From the NCBI RefSeq assembly GCF_000067165.1, contig NC_010162.1, forward strand, positions 3,094,501 to 3,158,500: 64,000 nucleotides of DNA, given 5' to 3'. A program made the translations under genes and the position numbers. This DNA comes from Sorangium cellulosum So ce56. Lineage in GTDB: Bacteria > Myxococcota_A > Polyangia > Polyangiales > Polyangiaceae. A model generated the notes under the pieces. It saw only the letters and a list, made by a program, of their open reading frames with translations. It was not told the origin of the DNA and did no database searches. Positions 8,225 to 15,046 of this stretch are shown here, one piece after another. The number at the start of each line of letters is the position of its first letter. Positions within the stretch are counted from its first letter, which is position 1.

Positions 8225-9121
8225 TCATGGCGGGGACGGCGACGAGGCCCCCGGGCTCGCCGCGGTGGCGAACGCGATCCCGCTCTGCAGATCGCGGCGG
8301 GTCACGATGCCGGCGAGATCGATGTCGAGGCGGACGATGGCCTGGGACACCTCGGGCCGGATGCCTGTCAGGACGACCTGCGCCCCGAGCAGCCGGACCG
8401 CCCGCGCCACCTGCAGGAGGGCGCTCGCCGAGGCCGTGTCGATGTCCGGCACGCCCGTGACGTCGATGATCGCCACCCGCGCCTGCCGCTCGACCACCTT
8501 GCCCAGCAGGTTCTCCATCATCTGCTGCGCCCGCGCCGCGTCCAGCGCGCCCACCAGCGGCAGCACCAGGACGCCCTGGCTGATGGGCACGATGGGCGAC
8601 GACAGCTCCAGCAGCGTCTTCGCCTGCATCCGGAGCTTGTCCTCGAGCTGCTTTCGCTTGGTGATCACCTCCGAGAACAGCACGATCCCGCCGATCTCGC
8701 CGGTCGTCGTGTGCCACGGGAAGATCCTCCAGCTCCCCCACTCGACGTGCCCGTCGGCCCGCGGGAAGGGCTCCTCGTCATTCCCTTCCGAGGCCCCTGC
8801 GAGGCAGCGCTGGTGGATGGCCTTCCAGTGCTCGGGCATGTCGGGGAAGATCTCGTAATGGCACCGGCCAAGGACATCTTCTTCGCGCAAGCCGAAATCC
8901 GCCAGGTGGCGGTGACTGGCCAGGATATAGCGCATGTCCCGATCGAACATGGCAAACGCGGCGGGTGTGTAGGTGACAAAGAGGCGCACATGCTCCTCGC
9001 TCCGGTGCAGCGCAGCGCGGAGGTGATCCCGCTCTTGGTCCGCCTCCTCCAGCTCCCGGATGCGCTGCCTCAGGCGCTCGTTTTCCGCAACGACATCTTT
9101 GTGATCCGATTCACCGTTCAT
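8225..9121 (-). CDS. PAS-STAS regulator (RsbR-like anti-anti-sigma scaffold)
   Basis: Cytoplasmic signalling protein of 298 residues. An N-terminal coiled coil (ENERLRQRIRELEEADQERD) is followed by a PAS sensor domain (TYTPAAFAMFDRDMRYILAS ... GIVLFSEVITKRKQLE). The C-terminal STAS domain (PIVPISQGVLVLPLVGALD ... IIDVTGVPDIDT ... VVLTGIRPEV) resembles RsbR stressosome proteins, including the Thr after DV that is phosphorylated in that family. ATG at 9121 is preceded by AAGGGG; the frame extends 270 bp upstream through repeat DNA that is not part of the gene. No RsbS/RsbT partner is adjacent. Confidence 0.85.
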   Translation of the reverse strand: MNGESDHKDVVAENERLRQRIRELEEADQERDHLRAALHRSEEHVRLFVTYTPAAFAMFDRDMRYILASHRHLADFGLREEDVLGRCHYEIFPDMPEHWKAIHQRCLAGASEGNDEEPFPRADGHVEWGSWRIFPWHTTTGEIGGIVLFSEVITKRKQLEDKLRMQAKTLLELSSPIVPISQGVLVLPLVGALDAARAQQMMENLLGKVVERQARVAIIDVTGVPDIDTASASALLQVARAVRLLGAQVVLTGIRPEVSQAIVRLDIDLAGIVTRRDLQSGIAFATAASPGASSPSPP

Positions 9122-9344
9122 CCGTGCCCCTTGCTCTCTTCTGACCTGTATACCAAAAGCAGCGGCACAGGTCGCGGCCCGGGCTCCTGCCGCCCGGGCT
9201 CCCGCCGCCCGGGCTCCCGCCGCCCGGGCTCCCGCCGCCCGGGCGCCCGCCGCCCGATCCGCCGTCGTTCCCCGCGCCGCTGCAGCCCGCCGCGAGCAGG
9301 AGAGAAGTGAGCAAGCCCAGACCGAGGGACAAGCGCCGGTACAT
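9111..9344 (-). pseudogene. Truncated copy of the Kunitz lipoprotein gene (copy A)
   Basis: Starts MYRRLSLGLGLLTSLLLAAG then C, a lipoprotein signal almost identical to that of the intact gene at 12384. After the shared SGAGNDGGSGGG segment it runs into five copies of a 15-bp repeat (GCCGCCCGGGCTCCC; residues PGGGS) at about 9177-9250. It then reads out of homology and stops at 9111 inside the start of the PAS-STAS gene. All Kunitz and Cys-rich sequence is missing. A translated 77-residue remnant is possible but unlikely to be functional. Confidence 0.7.
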
Positions 9345-9797
9345 TCCAAGGACATCGCAATCGGCGCGCCGTCGGTCACCTGAGCATAAGACAATCGATC
9401 GTAGGAGTTGCATCCGGAGTCGATGGCATGTCAGGCGGTGGTGTGCCAGGTGACGCTGCACGCCCTGACGACGTGATCGAGGTGCGGCGCGCGCCTCATC
9501 GGCGCGCTGCCTACGTGGAGGTACCGTGTTCACCTGTCGACCGATCCTCCAGCCGGAGGGCTCGCTCGCGGTGAGCCAGGGATCGCTTCCCTCTGCTGCT
9601 CACTTCCTCGGCGCGACGGCGATGGTGCCCTTGATCATCCCCCATGCCGCACTCGAATCGGAGCTCTCCTGCCTTCAGCTCGGGGAGGTCGATGGTCACC
9701 GGCTGTCCGGTCGGCAGCTCCTTGCGGATACCGAGGCTCGGGAAGACGACCTCCTTGGTGCAGTCACCGCTGTCGTGGCGGACGAGCCTGAGCTCTA
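9241..9797. repeat. Direct duplication, copy A (partner at 12276-12829)
   Basis: About 555 bp nearly identical, in the same orientation, to 12276-12829. It covers the lipoprotein signal-peptide region, the intergenic spacer (with ACAATCGATCGTAGGAGTTG) and the 3' two-thirds of the cupredoxin gene. Both genes are broken in this copy. Homology stops about 38 bp before the inverted repeat at 9835. Confidence 0.85.
9600..9797 (-). pseudogene. Truncated, frameshifted cupredoxin gene (copy A)
   Basis: Homologous to the intact cupredoxin at 12632-13003. It retains LELRLVRHDSGDC, KEVVFPSLGIRKELPTGQP and LPELKAGELRFECGMG, but lacks the signal peptide and first beta-strands. An extra C in the run near 9641-9646 (ATCATCCCCC versus ATCATCCCC) shifts the frame right after ECGMG. 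The copper-ligand methionine region and natural stop are thus lost in frame. The missing start and the frameshift together make this a pseudogene. Confidence 0.8.
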
Positions 9798-9834
9798 GCA
9801 CTACTGCGGGAGCTTCATCGCGGAAAGGGAGGAA

Positions 9835-9860
9835 CCGCCAAGGACGCCAAGAACGCCAAA
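9835..9860. repeat. Left inverted repeat of the GxxExxY element
   Basis: CCGCCAAGGACGCCAAGAAC plus GCCAAA, lying immediately beyond the stop codon of the GxxExxY gene. Its inverted partner is at 10258-10287 at the other end of the gene, and the same words form the hairpin at 14931-15005. Confidence 0.75.
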
Positions 9861-9861
9861 T

Positions 9862-10290
9862 TCACGGGGAATGAACCACTCGCCTGACGCCGGTACGGAC
9901 GACGGCCACGTTGAAGGTGATCAAGAGGCCAAGCCGGAGTCTTGCCGTCTTGAGATATGACAGAACCTGCGCAACGTGGATCGCGGCGATGCACTCGGTG
10001 GCCTTGAGCTGGACGACGAGCTGACTATCCACCACGAGATCCATACGAGCCTGGCCCACCAGATTCCCCTTGTCGTCCACGCCGATGGGCACTTGCCGGG
10101 CGAACGGAATGCGGCGCAGGGAGAGCTCGACGCAGAGCGCTTCCTCGTAGACGGCTTCGAGGAAGCCGGGGCCGAGAGTTCGGTGTACTTCGAGCGCGGC
10201 GCCGATGACCCAGTGAGCGAGGCGATCCAACTCCGCGTCGGGCTCGCTCCTCACTTCTTTCTTGGCGTCCTGGGTGTCTTGGCGGTTCAT
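9862..10290 (-). CDS. GxxExxY-family protein (PD-(D/E)XK-like fold)
   Basis: A 142-residue member of the GxxExxY family. The core LAHWVIGAALEVHRTLGPGF then LEAVYEEAL carries the defining G42-E45-Y48. The nuclease-like motif is D84 in RMDLVV followed by VVQLK, where the family usually has V-E-L/V-K. Here the catalytic Glu is Gln94 (CAG) ahead of Lys96, so nuclease activity is doubtful. The N-terminus MNRQDTQDAKKE is encoded by the right inverted repeat (10258-10287), and the left repeat begins just after the stop. The gene is therefore bounded precisely by inverted repeats. The cellular role of the family is not established. Confidence 0.85.
   Translation of the reverse strand: MNRQDTQDAKKEVRSEPDAELDRLAHWVIGAALEVHRTLGPGFLEAVYEEALCVELSLRRIPFARQVPIGVDDKGNLVGQARMDLVVDSQLVVQLKATECIAAIHVAQVLSYLKTARLRLGLLITFNVAVVRTGVRRVVHSP
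10258..10287. repeat. Right inverted repeat of the GxxExxY element, inside the gene's 5' end
   Basis: On the minus strand it reads AACCGCCAAGACACCCAGGA then CGCCAAGAAA. This pairs with the left repeat at 9835-9860 and encodes the first residues (NRQDTQDAKK) of the protein. Overlap of a repeat end with coding start is unusual. Confidence 0.7.
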
Positions 10291-10378
10291 CTCGTGTCTA
10301 TCGACATAACCCCGCCCTCAGCTGCGTGCTCCGCCGCAAAACGCGGTTGGCACGTTGGATGCCCTCGAGAGGAGCGCC

Positions 10379-10612
10379 ATGAAGAGCCTATCCCAGGAAG
10401 AGATCCGCGATCTGGCCAGGGTCGTCCTCGCGACGAAGCCCGACGAGCTGATCTGCGACGAATGGCTTGAGCACGCGCCGTGGTACGCCGAGCTCGTCGC
10501 GGAGGGCGCCCCGGTACCCGAGGCGCTGGTCGAGGCCGCGCAGCACCTCGACCTGTGCCCCGAGTGCGCCGAGGAGCTGCGCGCCTGCCTCCTCGCGCTG
10601 GCGGCGCGCTGA
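10379..10612 (+). CDS. Small zinc-binding anti-sigma-like protein (ZAS motif)
   Basis: A 77-residue soluble protein. ATG at 10379 follows GAGAGGAG. The C-terminal half contains HLDLCPEC, the H-x3-C-x2-C signature of zinc-associated anti-sigma factors (residues ~60-67), in a helical context ending ELRACLLALAAR. No membrane segment follows, and no sigma-factor gene is adjacent, so if it is an anti-sigma factor its partner is encoded elsewhere. It could instead be a stand-alone zinc-finger domain of unknown partner. Confidence 0.65.
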   Translation: MKSLSQEEIRDLARVVLATKPDELICDEWLEHAPWYAELVAEGAPVPEALVEAAQHLDLCPECAEELRACLLALAAR

Positions 10613-10667
10613 CGACCGGAAGTGCCGATTCCATCGCCTGGTCGGTGAGTGAGGCTCCTCCGTTCGC

Positions 10668-11003
10668 CTAGTTATCGAAGAGGACGTCCGCGCGGCTGTC
10701 CGCCAGCGCGTCGTTGCTCTCGCTCCTCCTCGGACCTCCGGCGCCGTGATAGCGGAAGCCGCTGTGGCCCTGCGCCTGGCTCAAGGAGGCACCAGGGACC
10801 GCGTCCGTCACGATCATCGGTTGCCCGACGACCGTGGGGAACGCCCCAGGGTGCGCAATCCTCGCGGGGGTTGCGGCGGTCGCCTCGGTGTGAAGACCGG
10901 AGTTGGCCTTCAGGTTCGAGGTGGCGGGCGTCGATGCGTGCGCCATTGCCCCGCCGACGAACAACAACATACCACTGATCGCCATGATGTTCTTGCGAAC
11001 CAT
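10668..11003 (-). CDS. Small secreted protein of unknown function
   Basis: A 111-residue protein with signal peptide MVRKNIMAISGMLLFVGGAM (cleavage likely after AHA) and a mature region rich in Ala, Gly, Ser and His (PTVVGQPMIVTDAVPG, HSGFRYHGAGG). There are no cysteines and no recognised domain. Of two ATGs, that at 11003 is preferred because AAAGGGG lies 6 bases upstream; the ATG at 11009 would abut it. Convergent with the zinc protein gene. Confidence 0.6.
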   Translation of the reverse strand: MVRKNIMAISGMLLFVGGAMAHASTPATSNLKANSGLHTEATAATPARIAHPGAFPTVVGQPMIVTDAVPGASLSQAQGHSGFRYHGAGGPRRSESNDALADSRADVLFDN

Positions 11004-11487
11004 GCTCATCCCCTTTCATTCGATCGTGTGACGTTTGTATCCATCGGACATGATATCCGCGAATGTCGAGCGCATCGCCCGCGCGAACGAGGTCTCCGCA
11101 AGGCTCCGCGCATCGAGCCGGCGCCCAAGTGGCGTCAGGACGCCCCGAGCAAAAGCACGCGTCGTGCCCGCCTCTCGCGCCGCCGGCCTGGCGCGTACCG
11201 CCGCCGCATCACCGAGCCATGGGCGGGGCGCCGCCGGCTCGACGGCGAGACCCGCGCGCAGCCTGCGTGATCGAGCAAACCGTTGCGCGCAACCTTCTGC
11301 CCGGTTTATCACGCTCCTATGCCAGGAGGTCGCCACCTCCGGCGGCGACGTGGCGCGACGGGCCAGCCCGACCAGCACAGGCCAGCTGACGCCGCCATCC
11401 GGTCGACGGCGAGCTGCGCCTGGAGCCAGGGGAGAAGGTCCCGGTCCGCCTGGACGGGCGCGAAGGAGATGAACGAATACCGGCCGA
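11004..11487. other. Gap without a supported gene
   Basis: About 480 bp between the small secreted protein and the Kunitz lipoprotein. It is less GC-skewed at every third position than neighbouring genes, which argues against the 120-codon minus frame (11016-11378). A palindromic TTGCGCGCAA is visible near 11283-11294. Presumably holds the promoter of the gene at 11003. Confidence 0.5.
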
Positions 11488-12384
11488 TCAGGGCGTCTCG
11501 GAGAGCCGCGGCGTACACCGGCCCTCCGAGCACACCGCCGTCATTCCCTCCGGATACACGGGCGCGCAGGGAGGGCACGCGACGATCTCTTCAGGGCAAA
11601 CGAGGGCGCCGAGATCCCCGCTCTGGTTGAGGGCGACGATGCCTTTGCCGTCGCACGACTCGCAGCACCCGACGCCGTCGCGCAGCGCGCAGTCCGCGTC
11701 TTTCGTGCATTCCGTCAGCGGGGATTCGCGCACGTCGACGACGACGCAGCGCCCGCTCTCGCATGTGGCGGCGAAGTACTGGGAGGTGCTCTCGGCCTCG
11801 CCGACCTCCGGGCATCGCTCGCACTGCGTGTCCCCGCACCCGCTGGCATTCCAGAAATCCGCCACCGCGTCGCGGTGGAGGGCGACGAACGCGCTGGCGT
11901 CGACCGGGTCGCAGGAGGCGCAGCAGCGCGGCGGCGCGAGGACGCAATCGCCCGGCGCCGCGCATGCATCCATGTCCGTGGTGGTGCCCTGACAGGTCTC
12001 CAGGCACGCCGCGAGCGACTCGAAGCGGTTCGCGTTGCCCTCGCAACCACCATAGATGAACGGAACACACTCGCCGGTGCCAGGGTCGTGCCAGTAGCTC
12101 GGGATCGCCGCGTCGCAGGGGCCGGTCTCCTGCGGCAGCGCGCAACGGTCCGGCGATTCGCCGCCGGCGCCGCTGCTCGCGGCCGAGCCGCCGCCGCTGC
12201 CAGCGACCGAGCTGCTGGAGCCGCCGCCGCTGCCAGCGACCGGGCCCCCGCCGCCCGGGCCCCCGCCGCCCGGGCCTCCACCGCCCGATCCGCCGTCGTT
12301 CCCCGCGCCGCTGCAGCCCGCCGCGAGCATGAGAGAAGTGAGCAAGCCCAGACCGAGGGACAAGCGCTGGTAGTTTCCAAACAC
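11488..12384 (-). CDS. Lipoprotein with a Kunitz (BPTI)-type domain and Cys-rich tail
   Basis: Exported lipoprotein of 298 residues. GTG at 12384 puts the signal LSLGLGLLTSLMLAAGC near the N-terminus; an in-frame ATG at 12444 would give an overlong leader. A Gly/Ser linker (PGGGGPGGGGP, GSGGGSS) follows, then a Kunitz domain at 11991-12150. Its six cysteines are spaced 8-15-7-12-3, exactly as in BPTI, with FIYGGC, GNANRF and the closing CLETC. The P1 position after the second Cys is Asp (GPCD) where trypsin inhibitors have Lys or Arg, so classical trypsin inhibition is unlikely. Two further Cys-rich segments (APPRCCASCD, GVGCCESCDGKG) follow. Upstream of the cupredoxin gene's stop; role unknown. 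Confidence 0.85.
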   Translation of the reverse strand: MFGNYQRLSLGLGLLTSLMLAAGCSGAGNDGGSGGGGPGGGGPGGGGPVAGSGGGSSSSVAGSGGGSAASSGAGGESPDRCALPQETGPCDAAIPSYWHDPGTGECVPFIYGGCEGNANRFESLAACLETCQGTTTDMDACAAPGDCVLAPPRCCASCDPVDASAFVALHRDAVADFWNASGCGDTQCERCPEVGEAESTSQYFAATCESGRCVVVDVRESPLTECTKDADCALRDGVGCCESCDGKGIVALNQSGDLGALVCPEEIVACPPCAPVYPEGMTAVCSEGRCTPRLSETP

Positions 12385-12829
12385 GTTGCAATCGGCGCGC
12401 CGTCGGTCACGTGCGCATAAGACAATCGATCGTAGGAGTTGCATCCGTGGTCGATGGCATGTCAGCCGGTGGTGTGCCAGGTGACGCTGCGCGCCGTGAC
12501 GACGTGATCGAGGTGCGGCGCGCCCCTCTCCGGAGCGCCCCCTACGTGGAGGTACCGTGTCCCACCTGTCGACCGATCCGCCAGCCGGGGGGGTGGCTCG
12601 CGGTGAGCCAGAGATCGCTTCCCTCTGCTGCTCACTTCCTCGGCGCGACGGCGATCGTGCCCTTGATCATCCCCATGCCGCACTCGAATTGGAGCTCCCC
12701 TGCCTTCAGCTCCGGGAGGTCGATGGTCACCGGCTGCCCGGTCGGCAGCTCCTTGCGGATACCGAGGCTCGGGAAGACGATCTCCTTGGTGCAGCCGCCG
12801 CTGTCGTGTCGGACGAGCCGGAGCTTCAG
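12276..12829. repeat. Direct duplication, copy B (partner at 9241-9797)
   Basis: Intact copy of the duplicated segment. It spans the start of the Kunitz lipoprotein gene, the ~250-bp spacer and the 3' part of the cupredoxin gene, in the same order and orientation as copy A. Point differences are scattered, so the duplication is not recent. Confidence 0.85.
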
Positions 12830-13003
12830 CCGCTCCCCCTCGACCGCGGCGATCTTGTCCGGCACGAAGGCGCCGTGGACCATGATCTCGACCACGCGAG
12901 GGGCCTTCTGCGGCTCGGCGCTCGCGGGCTGAGAGCAGCCGAGCGCGGAGGCGACCGAGGTGATGCCGAGCGCGATCGAGAAGATTGCGTGCGTGACCTT
13001 CAT
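12632..13003 (-). CDS. Exported cupredoxin-like protein
   Basis: Probable lipid-anchored or periplasmic copper protein of 123 residues. ATG at 13003 follows AAAGGAG. The signal MKVTHAIFSIALGITSVASA ends LGC. The mature domain matches Cupredoxin_1 proteins: VVEIMVHGAFVPDKIAAVEG, RLVRHDSGGCTKEIVFPSLG, then KAGELQFECGMGMIKGTIAV. Candidate metal ligands are His in RHDSGGC, the two Cys and the Met residues of CGMGM. A role in copper binding or electron transfer is inferred. Downstream on the same strand is the Kunitz lipoprotein. Confidence 0.85.
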   Translation of the reverse strand: MKVTHAIFSIALGITSVASALGCSQPASAEPQKAPRVVEIMVHGAFVPDKIAAVEGERLKLRLVRHDSGGCTKEIVFPSLGIRKELPTGQPVTIDLPELKAGELQFECGMGMIKGTIAVAPRK

Positions 13004-13206
13004 GAGAAGCTCCTTTCAGGTGCCGCGGGAGGACGCGCGGGTCTCCGTCGCATTACAGTCGAGCGTGGGAAACCGGCTCGCCTGCCGGGACCGGTGACGC
13101 GCGCCCCCGCCGGGCCCTCGTCGGGGAGATTGACTTTCGGAGCGCGTTTGGATTTCTTAGCCCCATAGCCGGGCGACACTGTCCCGACCCAGGGGGAGGC
13201 GACGTC

Positions 13207-14109
13207 TTGCCGTACCGCGACAAGCTGGATGCTGCTTCGGGCACGGGGAAGCTGATCACGGTCCGCCGCTACCTCGATCCGGTCGCGGCCCAGATGGACC
13301 GCACGCTGCTCTCGGCCAACGGCATCGAGTCCCACGTGTTCGAGGCGGCGAGCTACAACCCGATGCTGAGCGGCGCCGCCGGCGGCACGCAGCTGCAGGT
13401 GCGCGAGGGCGATCTCCAGCGCGCGGAGGGGCTGCTCGAGGTCCACCCCGGCGGGGAGTCGGCCAGCAACGACGACGAGGAGGCCGCCGGGGTCCGCTGC
13501 CCGCGCTGCGAGCTCCCCTACTGCTTCCACGAGCGCCTGCGCCTCGAGGGCTCGAGCGCCGCCGCCGCGCTCGCGATCCTCGCCGCGCCGCTCATGCTGT
13601 TCCTGCCGAGGCGCTGGCACTGCCACAAGTGCGGCCATGTCTGGGACGATCCGAAGGCGGGGCCCGCCGCGATGACGAAGCTCGAGGAGGGCGATCCGCG
13701 ACCGGTCTTCCGCCTGCGGCGGGCGCACTCGGGCATGGGCCTGTTCCTCGGCCTGCTCGCGGGCTTCTGCGGGGCGATCCTGGTCGCGGCCGCCCTGCCG
13801 CGCGGCGCCGGTGGGGGGCTCGCCTTCGCCGTGCTCCTCGGGGCGCCGCTCGTCGGCTGGGCCGTCGGTCACTGGTGGCAGTACGATCTCTGCTCCGAGC
13901 CGGGCTGCCGCACGGCGCTGGCGTCCGATCGGAGCGAGTGCCCGCGCTGCGGCGGTGCCATCGCCGGCGTCGTTCGGTCGGCTGACGAGCACCACGCGGC
14001 GGCCGCGGATTTCCGGCGCGAGCTCAGCGCGCTGCGGGCGGCGGACCGGGCGCGCGAGGGCGAGAAGAAGAAGAGAAGGAAGAATCGGCCAGCCGGCGCC
14101 GCGGGTTGA
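13207..14109 (+). CDS. Membrane protein with DUF2007-like domain and zinc ribbons
   Basis: A 300-residue protein. TTG at 13207 follows GGGGGAGG at good spacing. Residues ~15-80 (ITVRRYLDPVAAQMDRTLLS, AEGLLEVHP) resemble DUF2007-type small putative signalling domains. CPRC/CHKCGHVW form zinc-ribbon pairs flanking a short hydrophobic segment (ALAILAAPLMLFLP). Two membrane helices follow (~175-220: MGLFLGLLAGFCGAILVAA, LAFAVLLGAPLVGWAVG). A further knuckle (SECPRCGG) and a Lys-rich tail end the protein. Function unknown; divergent from the cupredoxin gene. Confidence 0.7.
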   Translation: MPYRDKLDAASGTGKLITVRRYLDPVAAQMDRTLLSANGIESHVFEAASYNPMLSGAAGGTQLQVREGDLQRAEGLLEVHPGGESASNDDEEAAGVRCPRCELPYCFHERLRLEGSSAAAALAILAAPLMLFLPRRWHCHKCGHVWDDPKAGPAAMTKLEEGDPRPVFRLRRAHSGMGLFLGLLAGFCGAILVAAALPRGAGGGLAFAVLLGAPLVGWAVGHWWQYDLCSEPGCRTALASDRSECPRCGGAIAGVVRSADEHHAAAADFRRELSALRAADRAREGEKKKRRKNRPAGAAG

Positions 14110-14118
14110 GAATGGCCC

Positions 14119-14862
14119 TTGCCCCTCGAACGCCTTGGCCGCTTGGAGGATGTCGCCCCCATGCCTGACGGCGCTCTCACCGCCGTGGTCGATGACACGA
14201 TCTGGACCCTGGACCGCCCCGTGTGGTTCAGCGGGGTACGGATGCGCGCCCGCACGACGGTCGTACGCCTCGAGGACGGCAGTTTGCTCCTGCACACCCC
14301 GGCCCCTCCCACCGATGCGCTGGCAGAGCAGCTACGCGCCCTGGGCCCCGTGCGCTGGCTCCTGGTGCCCAACTGCTGGCATCACCTCGGGACACCCGCG
14401 GCGGCGGCCCGTTTCCCCGAGGCGCGCGTGGTGGGACCGGCGTCGGCGCTCGACAGGAACAAGGCGTTGAGAATCGACGTGGATATCCACGACGCCCGGT
14501 TCGGCGAGCTTGTCCCCGAGCTCGAGGCCTTGCCGCTTCGGGGCGTGCCGTTCTGGGACGAGACAGTGCTCTACCACCGGCCGACGCAAACCCTGCTGGG
14601 CGCAGACATCGTCCTTTGCGCTTGCGCCAAGGACCACTGGACTTTGCGTTACGCCGCGCGCCTTACTGGCTTCTACGAGCGGGTGCGCGTGCCTCCCGAC
14701 GCCAGAAAGAAGATTCCGGACAGGACCGCGGCGGCGCGCTCCATCCGCGCCATGCTGGAGCGACCGGCCCAGCGTCTCATCGTGGGGCATGCCGAGGTCA
14801 TCGAAGAAGGTTGGCGCGACGGTCTCGCACGAGCCTGGCGACTGGAGGGCGTGGAGGTGTAG
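14119..14862 (+). CDS. DUF4336-like metallo-beta-lactamase-fold protein
   Basis: A 247-residue protein resembling DUF4336 proteins (MBL-fold relatives). Features are RARTTVVRLEDGSLLLHTP, LLVPNCWHHLG, PEARVVGPASALDRN, and late LTGFYERVRVPPD and RLIVGHAEVIEEGW. Canonical HxHxDH is not present, as usual for this divergent family. The start is uncertain: TTG at 14119 gives 247 residues, while ATG at 14161, 13 bases after GGAGG, gives 233. It begins 9 bp after the preceding gene and may be co-transcribed with it. Enzymatic role unknown. Confidence 0.7.
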   Translation: MPLERLGRLEDVAPMPDGALTAVVDDTIWTLDRPVWFSGVRMRARTTVVRLEDGSLLLHTPAPPTDALAEQLRALGPVRWLLVPNCWHHLGTPAAAARFPEARVVGPASALDRNKALRIDVDIHDARFGELVPELEALPLRGVPFWDETVLYHRPTQTLLGADIVLCACAKDHWTLRYAARLTGFYERVRVPPDARKKIPDRTAAARSIRAMLERPAQRLIVGHAEVIEEGWRDGLARAWRLEGVEV

Positions 14863-14930
14863 GTTGACAGCGCCGCTTCCATGAGGCTCTCGCCGAGCGA
14901 AAGCCCCGTCATGGCTCGAGCGAGAAATGA

Positions 14931-15005
14931 GCCGCCAAGGCGCCAAGGACGCCAAGAACAAAACACAAACCACAATCTTGGCGTCCTTGGCGCGCTTGGC
15001 GGTTC
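14931..15005. repeat. Solo inverted repeat (27-bp arms) related to the GxxExxY element ends
   Basis: Left arm 14931-14957 (CCGCCAAGGCGCCAAGGACG then CCAAGA) and right arm 14976-15005 (TCTTGGCGTCCTTGGCGCGC then TTGGCGGTTC) pair almost perfectly around an 18-bp A-rich loop. They include 18 uninterrupted matches. The arms use the same CGCCAAGGACGCCAAGA words as the repeats around the GxxExxY gene 5 kb away, so it looks like an internally deleted, MITE-like copy. It may also act as a bidirectional terminator between the converging genes at 14862 and 15047. Confidence 0.75.
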
Positions 15006-15046
15006 AAATCCCTGCTCTTTTCCGGGGTTTCACCCCGTTTGTCGCT

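Noticed and set aside
9122..9394. Extended N-terminus of the PAS-STAS protein to 9394
   Set aside because: It would run through the 15-bp Gly-rich repeat DNA of the lipoprotein relic and translate as repeated RAAGA. ATG 9121 has a ribosome site and starts the coiled coil.
11016..11378. 120-codon minus-strand frame just upstream of the small secreted protein gene
   Set aside because: Third-position GC is clearly lower and irregular compared with neighbouring genes. It lacks a ribosome site and any recognisable sequence pattern.
14985..15015. tRNA gene suggested by GGTTCAAATCC
   Set aside because: The T-loop-like word is the edge of the inverted repeat at 14931-15005. No anticodon arm, D arm or acceptor stem can be drawn around it.
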